9,033 nt of DNA from WHTB01 sp050699035. GTDB taxonomy: Bacteria > Actinomycetota > Actinomycetes > Propionibacteriales > Nocardioidaceae. The notes beneath the pieces are model-generated. The model ran no database searches and had not been told where the DNA came from. It saw only the letters and a list, made by a program, of their open reading frames with translations. The first letter of the stretch is position 1. Every line of letters starts with the position of its first letter. The DNA is taken from the NCBI GenBank assembly GCA_050699035.1, contig JBOHDE010000165.1:1-9033 (forward strand), read 5' to 3'. The position numbers and the translations under genes are program-made. Below are positions 4,468-9,033 of this stretch, piece by piece.

Positions 4468-7326
4468 GTGGCCAAGGTCCGAGTCCACGAACTCGCCAAG
4501 GAGTTCGGAGTCGAAAGCAAGGTCGTCCTGGCGACCCTCAAGGAGATGGGGGAGTTCGTCAAGACTGCCTCGTCGACCGTCGAGGCGCCCGTCGTACGCC
4601 GCCTGAACGAGCAGTTCGGCGACGATTTGCGCGCCAAGGGCGGCAACGGCAAGAAGCCCGCCGCCAAGTCCGCGGCGAAGAAGGCCGCCCCCAAGGCCGC
4701 ACCGAAGGCCGTCGAGCCCGACGTTGCGCCGGCACCGGTCGAGGCCCCGACGCCTCCCGTTGTCGAGGAGCCCATCGTTACCGAGCCCACGGTCGCCGAG
4801 CCCACGGTCACCGAAACGACGCCGGACCTCGGCGCACCGGTGACCGAGCCAGAGGTCGACACCGGCCCCGCGGGTCCGCCGACGCCTGACCTGGAGCCTG
4901 GCCCCGCGCCGGAGCGACCGGACGCCCGTCCGAGTCCACGGCCCGGTCCACGCCCGGGGCAGCCGCGACCGGGCAACAACCCGTTCGCGCCGCAGCAGGG
5001 CATGCAGCCGTCGCGCAAGCCGCGTGACACCGGCGACGCGGCGCGTCCGCCGGCGGCCCGCGACGGCGGTGCACCCAGTGGCCGTCAGGGCGGCGAGCGC
5101 CGGCCCGGCGGCGGTGTTCCGGGCGTCCCGCGTCCCAACCCCGGCATGATGCCCAAGCAGCCCTCGCCCAGCGTCGGACGTTCGGGCGGCCCTGGTGGTC
5201 CTGGTGGTCCCGGTGGTCGCACCGGTGGTCCGGGCGGCCGTGGTCGCACCGGTGGCCCGGGTGGCCCGGGTGGCCCCGGAGGTCCCGGCGGTCGTTCCGG
5301 CGGTCCCGGTGGTCCCGGCGGCGGCCCTGGCGGTCGACCCGGTGGCTTCGGCCCCGGCGGCGGCGGTCGGCCCGGTGGTCGTCCCGGCGGTCGCGGCTCC
5401 ACCCAGGGCGCGTTCGGCCGTCCCGGTGGTCCGTCGCGTCGCGGGCGGAAGAGCAAGCGGCAGCGCCGTCAAGAGTTCGACAACATGCAGGCGCCGTCGA
5501 TCGGCGGTGTGCGTGTACGCAAGGGCGACGGCGAGACCGTGCGCCTGCCGCGTGGCGCCTCGCTGACCGACTTCGCCGAGAAGATCAACGCCGAGCCGGC
5601 GTCGCTCGTCCAGGTGCTGTTCCACCTCGGCGAGATGGTCACGGCGACCGAGTCGGTCAACGAAGAGACCCTGCACGTGCTCGGCGAGGAGCTCAACTAC
5701 GACATCCAGGTCGTCTCGCCCGAGGACGAGGACCGCGAGCTGCTCGAGTCGTTCGACCTCGAGTTCGGAGAGGACGAAGGCGACGACACCGACCTGGCGG
5801 CGCGGCCACCGGTCGTCACCGTGATGGGCCACGTCGACCACGGCAAGACGAAGCTGCTCGACGCGGTCCGCAACGCCAACGTCGTCTCCAAGGAGGCCGG
5901 CGGCATCACGCAGCACATCGGCGCCTACCAGGTCACGACGAAGGTCGACGACCGGGAGCGCGCGATCACCTTCATCGACACCCCGGGTCACGAGGCCTTC
6001 ACGGCCATGCGTGCACGTGGTGCCCAGGCGACCGACATCGTGATCCTCGTCGTCGCCGCCGACGACGGGGTGATGCCGCAGACCATCGAGGCGCTCAACC
6101 ACGCCAAGGCGGCCGACGTGCCGATCGTGGTCGCGGTCAACAAGATCGACGTCCCCGCGGCCGACCCGGCGAAGGTGCGCGGGCAGCTCACCGAGTACGG
6201 CCTGGTCCCCGAGGAGTACGGCGGCGACACGATGTTCGTCGACGTCTCCGCGAAGGCCGCGCTCAACCTCGAGGGTCTGCTCGAGAGCGTCGTCCTGACC
6301 GCCGACGCGGCCCTGGACCTGCGCGCCAACCCCGACCAGCCCGCTCAGGGCCTGTCGATCGAGGCGCACCTCGACAAAGGCCGGGGTCCGGTGTCGACGA
6401 TCCTGGTGCAGCGCGGCACGCTGCGCGTGGGTGACTCGATCGTGGCCGGCCCGGCGTACGGCCGTGTTCGCGCGATGCTCGACGAGCACGGCGACGCGGT
6501 CGAGGCGGCGACACCGTCGCGACCGGTCCTGGTGCTCGGCCTGACCGCCGTACCCGGTGCCGGCGACAACTTCCTGGTGGTCGACGACGACCGGATGGCT
6601 CGCCAGATCGCCGAGAAGCGTGAGGCCAGGGCCCGGGCCGCGGCCAACGCCAAGCGCCGTGCCCGCCGTACTCTCGAGGACTTCATGGCGAGCATGGAGA
6701 AGGGCGAGAGCCAAGAGCTCCTGCTCATCCTCAAGGGCGACGTGTCCGGCTCGGTCGAGGCGCTCGAGGATGCCCTGCTGCAAATCGAGGTGGGCGACGA
6801 CGTCAACCTCCGGGTGATCGACCGCGGCGTCGGTGCGATCAACGAGAACGACGTCAACCTCGCCATCGCGTCCGACGCGGTGATCATCGGCTTCAACGTC
6901 CGCCCGGCGGGCAAGGCCGGCGACATCGCCGAGCGCGAGGGTGTCGACATCCGGTACTACTCGGTCATCTACCAGGCGATCGAGGAGATCGAGGCGGCCC
7001 TCAAGGGCATGCTCAAGCCGGAGTACGAGGAGGTCCAGCTCGGCACTGCCGAGATCCGCGAGATCTTCCGGTCCTCCAAGATCGGCAACATCGCGGGCTG
7101 CATGGTCACGAGTGGCGTCATCCGCCGCAACGCCAAGGCGCGTCTGCTGCGCGACGGCGCCGTGGTGGCCGACAACCTCGACCTGTCGTCGCTGCGGCGG
7201 GTCAAGGACGATGTCAGCGAGGTCCGCGAGGGCTTCGAGTGTGGCCTGACCCTGCGTGGCTACAACGACATCAAGGTCGACGACGTGGTCGAGAGCTTCG
7301 AGCTGCGGGAGATCCCGCGCGCCTGA
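4468..7326 (+). CDS. infB: Translation initiation factor IF-2
   Basis: The 952-aa GTPase recruits fMet-tRNA to the 30S subunit and promotes 50S joining. An N-terminal IF2_N domain (about 1-52, VRVHELAKEFGVESKVVLATLKEMGEF) is followed by an Ala/Lys then Pro/Glu/Thr linker. That linker includes a 15-bp tandem repeat encoding EPTVA/EPTVT near 4783-4812. A Gly/Pro/Arg repeat tract (about 240-318), a basic patch and a second N-terminal helical domain (about 325-430) come next. The GTPase domain is intact: G1 GHVDHGKT (454-461), G2 GGITQHIGA (478-486), G3 DTPGH (504-508), G4 NKID (558-561) and G5 SAK (594-596). Beta-barrel domain II, domain III and the fMet-tRNA-binding C-domain follow to the end. 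The start is GTG at 4468 with GGGAG four bases upstream. The length fits actinobacterial IF2 with its long linker. The preceding leader (4313-4467) suggests special translational control. Confidence 0.98.
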   Translation: MAKVRVHELAKEFGVESKVVLATLKEMGEFVKTASSTVEAPVVRRLNEQFGDDLRAKGGNGKKPAAKSAAKKAAPKAAPKAVEPDVAPAPVEAPTPPVVEEPIVTEPTVAEPTVTETTPDLGAPVTEPEVDTGPAGPPTPDLEPGPAPERPDARPSPRPGPRPGQPRPGNNPFAPQQGMQPSRKPRDTGDAARPPAARDGGAPSGRQGGERRPGGGVPGVPRPNPGMMPKQPSPSVGRSGGPGGPGGPGGRTGGPGGRGRTGGPGGPGGPGGPGGRSGGPGGPGGGPGGRPGGFGPGGGGRPGGRPGGRGSTQGAFGRPGGPSRRGRKSKRQRRQEFDNMQAPSIGGVRVRKGDGETVRLPRGASLTDFAEKINAEPASLVQVLFHLGEMVTATESVNEETLHVLGEELNYDIQVVSPEDEDRELLESFDLEFGEDEGDDTDLAARPPVVTVMGHVDHGKTKLLDAVRNANVVSKEAGGITQHIGAYQVTTKVDDRERAITFIDTPGHEAFTAMRARGAQATDIVILVVAADDGVMPQTIEALNHAKAADVPIVVAVNKIDVPAADPAKVRGQLTEYGLVPEEYGGDTMFVDVSAKAALNLEGLLESVVLTADAALDLRANPDQPAQGLSIEAHLDKGRGPVSTILVQRGTLRVGDSIVAGPAYGRVRAMLDEHGDAVEAATPSRPVLVLGLTAVPGAGDNFLVVDDDRMARQIAEKREARARAAANAKRRARRTLEDFMASMEKGESQELLLILKGDVSGSVEALEDALLQIEVGDDVNLRVIDRGVGAINENDVNLAIASDAVIIGFNVRPAGKAGDIAEREGVDIRYYSVIYQAIEEIEAALKGMLKPEYEEVQLGTAEIREIFRSSKIGNIAGCMVTSGVIRRNAKARLLRDGAVVADNLDLSSLRRVKDDVSEVREGFECGLTLRGYNDIKVDDVVESFELREIPRA
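5179..5430 (+). repeat. GGPGG/GGR-coding low-complexity repeat within infB
   Basis: About 84 codons are built almost entirely from degenerate GGT-CCC/CCG-GGT units encoding Gly-Gly-Pro and Gly-Gly-Arg. The tract falls in the disordered linker between the IF2 N-domain and the GTPase core, where actinobacterial IF2 is variable. The Arg-Gly-Gly character could add RNA affinity. Repeat-unit gain or loss would keep frame when in multiples of three. The mirror-image antisense ORF it creates is an artefact. Confidence 0.85.
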
Positions 7327-7360
7327 GGTTCGACCGCCGCGGGCCTGAAGGGAGTGCGGG

Positions 7361-7657
7361 GTGTACGTCGGGCTCGCGGCCTACGACCTGCTGCTGGGTG
7401 ACGTCAGGACGCTGAAGACCAAGCGTGGCGCGGTCCGGCCGCTGGTGGCCGAGCTGCGTCGCCGGTTCGAGGTGTCCGTCGCCGAGACCGGCCACCGCGA
7501 TCTGTACCGTCGTAGCGAGATCGGTGTCGCGGTCGTGTCCGGCGACCCGCGGCACTGCACCGAGGTGCTCGACCGGATCGACCGGTGGTGGGACGAAAGA
7601 CCCGAGGTGGAGCTGGTCGCCGTGCGTCGGCGGCTGCGCTCCATCGACGACGAATGA
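7361..7657 (+). CDS. ylxP: DUF503 family protein (YlxP-like)
   Basis: The 98-aa small cytoplasmic protein has the family layout: MYVGLAAYDLLLGDVRTLKTKRGAVRPLVAELRRRF, then VSVAETGHRDLYRRSEIGVAVVSGD, then a helix and a basic end (VAVRRRLRSID). This is a ferredoxin-like alpha/beta fold of unproven function; the consistent location between infB and rbfA suggests a role near ribosome assembly. The GTG start at 7361 is supported by AAGGGAG (7348-7354) six bases upstream. It lies 34 nt after infB, in a gap with no other feature. Its stop overlaps the AAGGTGG ribosome-binding site of rbfA. Confidence 0.92.
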   Translation: MYVGLAAYDLLLGDVRTLKTKRGAVRPLVAELRRRFEVSVAETGHRDLYRRSEIGVAVVSGDPRHCTEVLDRIDRWWDERPEVELVAVRRRLRSIDDE

Positions 7658-7667
7658 AGGTGGGACC

Positions 7668-8111
7668 ATGAGTCAGGCGAGGGTGCGCAAGATCGCCGAC
7701 CGCATCAAGGTGACCGTCGCCGAGATGCTGGAGCGCCGGATTAAGGATCCGCGGCTCGGCTTCGTCACGATCACCGACGTCCGCGTCACCGGTGACACCC
7801 AGCACGCGACCATCTTCTACACCGTGTTCGGCACCGACGACGAGCGCACCGGTAGCGCCGCCGCACTGGAGAGCGCCAAGGGTCTGCTGCGCTCCGAGGT
7901 TGGCAAGCAGCTCGGCATGCGGCACACCCCGACCCTGGAGTTCGTCCTCGACGCGCTGCCCGAGACGGCGGCGCACATCGAGGAGCTGCTCGCCAAGGCG
8001 CGGCAGTCCGACGCCGACGTCGCCCGCTCGGCCGCCGGTGCTCAGTACGCCGGCGAGGCCGACCCCTACCGCACCGTCGCCGACGAGCCCGCGGAGGACT
8101 CTGCACCGTGA
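7668..8111 (+). CDS. rbfA: 30S ribosome-binding factor RbfA
   Basis: The 147-aa assembly factor with a single KH-like domain binds the 30S subunit and helps 16S rRNA 5'-end maturation, notably in the cold. The start region RVRKIADRIKVTVAEMLERRIKDPRLGFVTITDV and the later LRSEVGKQLGMRHTPTLEFVLD are characteristic. The tail after about residue 112 is Ala/Asp/Glu-rich and probably disordered. The frame is open further upstream, but the ATG at 7668 gives the true N-terminus and has AAGGTGG (7657-7663) just before it. The gene ends GTGA, sharing bases with the start of truB. Confidence 0.96.
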   Translation: MSQARVRKIADRIKVTVAEMLERRIKDPRLGFVTITDVRVTGDTQHATIFYTVFGTDDERTGSAAALESAKGLLRSEVGKQLGMRHTPTLEFVLDALPETAAHIEELLAKARQSDADVARSAAGAQYAGEADPYRTVADEPAEDSAP

Positions 8112-8983
8112 GCGTCGGTGACGGCGTCGTCGTCGTCGACAAGCCCACGGGCTGGACCTCGCACGACGTCGTCGGCCGGCTACGACGCCTCGCCGGCACC
8201 CGCAAGGTCGGCCACGCCGGCACGTTGGACCCGATGGCGACCGGCGTCCTCGTCGTCGGCGTCAACCGGGCAACCCGGCTGCTCGGCCATCTTTCCCTGA
8301 CGGACAAGGCGTACGACGCCACCATCCGGCTCGGCGAGACGACGGTGACCGACGACGCGGAGGGTGAGGTCACCGCGCGCGTCGACACGTCTTCGGTGAC
8401 CGATGCCGCTGTGACGGCCGCGGTCGAGCCGCTCGTCGGCGCGATCATGCAGGTGCCGTCGGCGGTGTCGGCGATCAAGGTCGACGGTCAGCGCTCCTAT
8501 GCACGGGTACGCAAGGGCGAGGCCGTGGCGCTGGCGGCCCGACCGGTGACGGTGTCGTCGTTCGACGTCCTGGAGGTCCGGCGGGCCGGTGCCGTGGTCG
8601 ACGTCGACGCGACGGTCGTGTGCTCGAGCGGCACCTACGTCCGGGCGCTGGCGCGTGACCTGGGCGTGGCGCTCGGCGTGGGTGGGCACTTGACGATGCT
8701 GCGGCGGACCCGGGTCGGTCCGTTCGACCTGTCTCAGGCGCACCCGCTCGACGCACTGGCGGCCGACCTCGTGCTCGTGCCGATCAGCGAGGTGGCGCGG
8801 GCGTCCTTCCCGGCGTACTCCCTGTCGGCCGAGCAGGCCGTTGCCGTCGGCTACGGCCGGCCGCTGCCCGACGTCGCGCTGTCGACGGCCGGGCCGGTGG
8901 CGGTCTTCGCGCCGGACGGCCGGTTCCTCGCGCTGTACGAGCAGCACGGCTCGTCCGCCAAACCCGTCGCCGTCTTCACCTGA
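8108..8983 (+). CDS. truB: tRNA pseudouridine(55) synthase TruB
   Basis: The 291-aa enzyme isomerises U55 to pseudouridine in the T-loop of elongator tRNAs. The N-terminal VVVVDKPTGWTSHDVV and the active-site motif GHAGTLDPMATGVL (35-48, catalytic D41) are intact. YDATIRLGETT, PSAVSAIKVDGQRSYARVRKGE and SSGTYVRALARDLG follow in the normal family order. The C-terminal segment (about 225-291, ending GRFLALYEQ...AVFT) matches the PUA-like domain found in actinobacterial TruB. The GTG at 8108 overlaps the rbfA TGA as GTGA, and GGAGG (8093-8097) lies ten bases upstream within rbfA, indicating coupling. In many Gram-positive operons an nrnA/DHH gene sits between rbfA and truB; here none does. Confidence 0.97.
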   Translation: MSVGDGVVVVDKPTGWTSHDVVGRLRRLAGTRKVGHAGTLDPMATGVLVVGVNRATRLLGHLSLTDKAYDATIRLGETTVTDDAEGEVTARVDTSSVTDAAVTAAVEPLVGAIMQVPSAVSAIKVDGQRSYARVRKGEAVALAARPVTVSSFDVLEVRRAGAVVDVDATVVCSSGTYVRALARDLGVALGVGGHLTMLRRTRVGPFDLSQAHPLDALAADLVLVPISEVARASFPAYSLSAEQAVAVGYGRPLPDVALSTAGPVAVFAPDGRFLALYEQHGSSAKPVAVFT

Positions 8984-9033
8984 CCCCCCAAACCCCCCGG
9001 TGAGTGTGACGAGTTGGCGCGACACGCCGGCGT
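8984..9033. other. Post-truB intergenic tail, no gene seen
   Basis: A C-rich run with a short A-triplet (8984-8998) is followed by GAGTGTGACGAG and TTGGCGCGACACGCC. GTGT (9005-9008) and ACAC (9023-9026) could pair weakly. No terminator, start codon with a ribosome-binding site, or recognisable gene is visible before the edge. Confidence 0.4.

Noticed and set aside
5179..5430. CRISPR-like or minisatellite array
   Set aside because: The repeats are degenerate, in frame with IF2 and encode the expected linker; there are no unique spacers.
4423..6783. Very long open frame (786 codons) antisense to infB
   Set aside because: It mirrors the strongly biased third-position GC of infB, has low-complexity Arg/Gly/Thr content, no recognisable domain and no ribosome-binding site.
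7425..7667. Upstream extension of the rbfA frame
   Set aside because: It overlaps ylxP, while the ATG at 7668 with AAGGTGG gives the conserved RbfA N-terminus.
8180..9025. 281-codon antisense frame over truB
   Set aside because: It is His/Arg/Asp-rich shadow sequence with no motif; truB on the plus strand explains the region.

Overview
The window is high-GC DNA, strongly biased to G or C at third codon positions, with GTG starts at rimP, infB, ylxP and truB and a possible one at ylxR. The gene order and protein details (short NusA without acidic repeats, long IF2 with a Gly/Pro/Arg-rich linker, DUF4439 genes beside rimP) point to an actinomycete. My guess is the Propionibacteriales/Nocardioidaceae side, but that finer placement is only an impression.

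Layout. Positions 1-383 (+) hold the C-terminal end of a secreted M43/pappalysin-type zinc metalloprotease. Only 13 nt separate it from a convergent three-gene minus-strand operon (397-2308): a lipoprotein, a DUF4439 ferritin-like protein and an APH(6)/hydroxyurea-type phosphotransferase. These three are chained by ATGA stop/start overlaps. A 133-nt divergent intergenic region (2309-2441) carries ACCGG inverted and direct repeats, the only AT-rich spot nearby, and a hairpin-forming rimP leader.

From 2442 to the right edge runs the classic nusA-infB translation/ribosome-assembly operon on the plus strand: rimP, nusA, ylxR, infB, ylxP (DUF503), rbfA, truB. The genes serve 30S maturation (RimP, RbfA), transcription elongation and antitermination (NusA), an RNA-binding accessory (YlxR), translation initiation (IF2) and tRNA U55 pseudouridylation (TruB). 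After truB only about 50 nt remain, with no recognisable gene.

The most unusual region is the 155-nt ylxR-infB spacer (4313-4467). It holds a perfect 8-bp hairpin with a 4-nt loop, then three tiny ORFs (MNRR, MSSSR, MSTSVN) in three different frames. Each is linked to the next by a CGATGAG stop/start overlap. The last stop codon abuts the 5' arm of a second, two-part hairpin whose 3' arm ends one base before the purine-rich infB Shine-Dalgarno tract. This looks like a translated leader that senses ribosome or initiation status to control IF2. It is my main candidate for an undescribed element.
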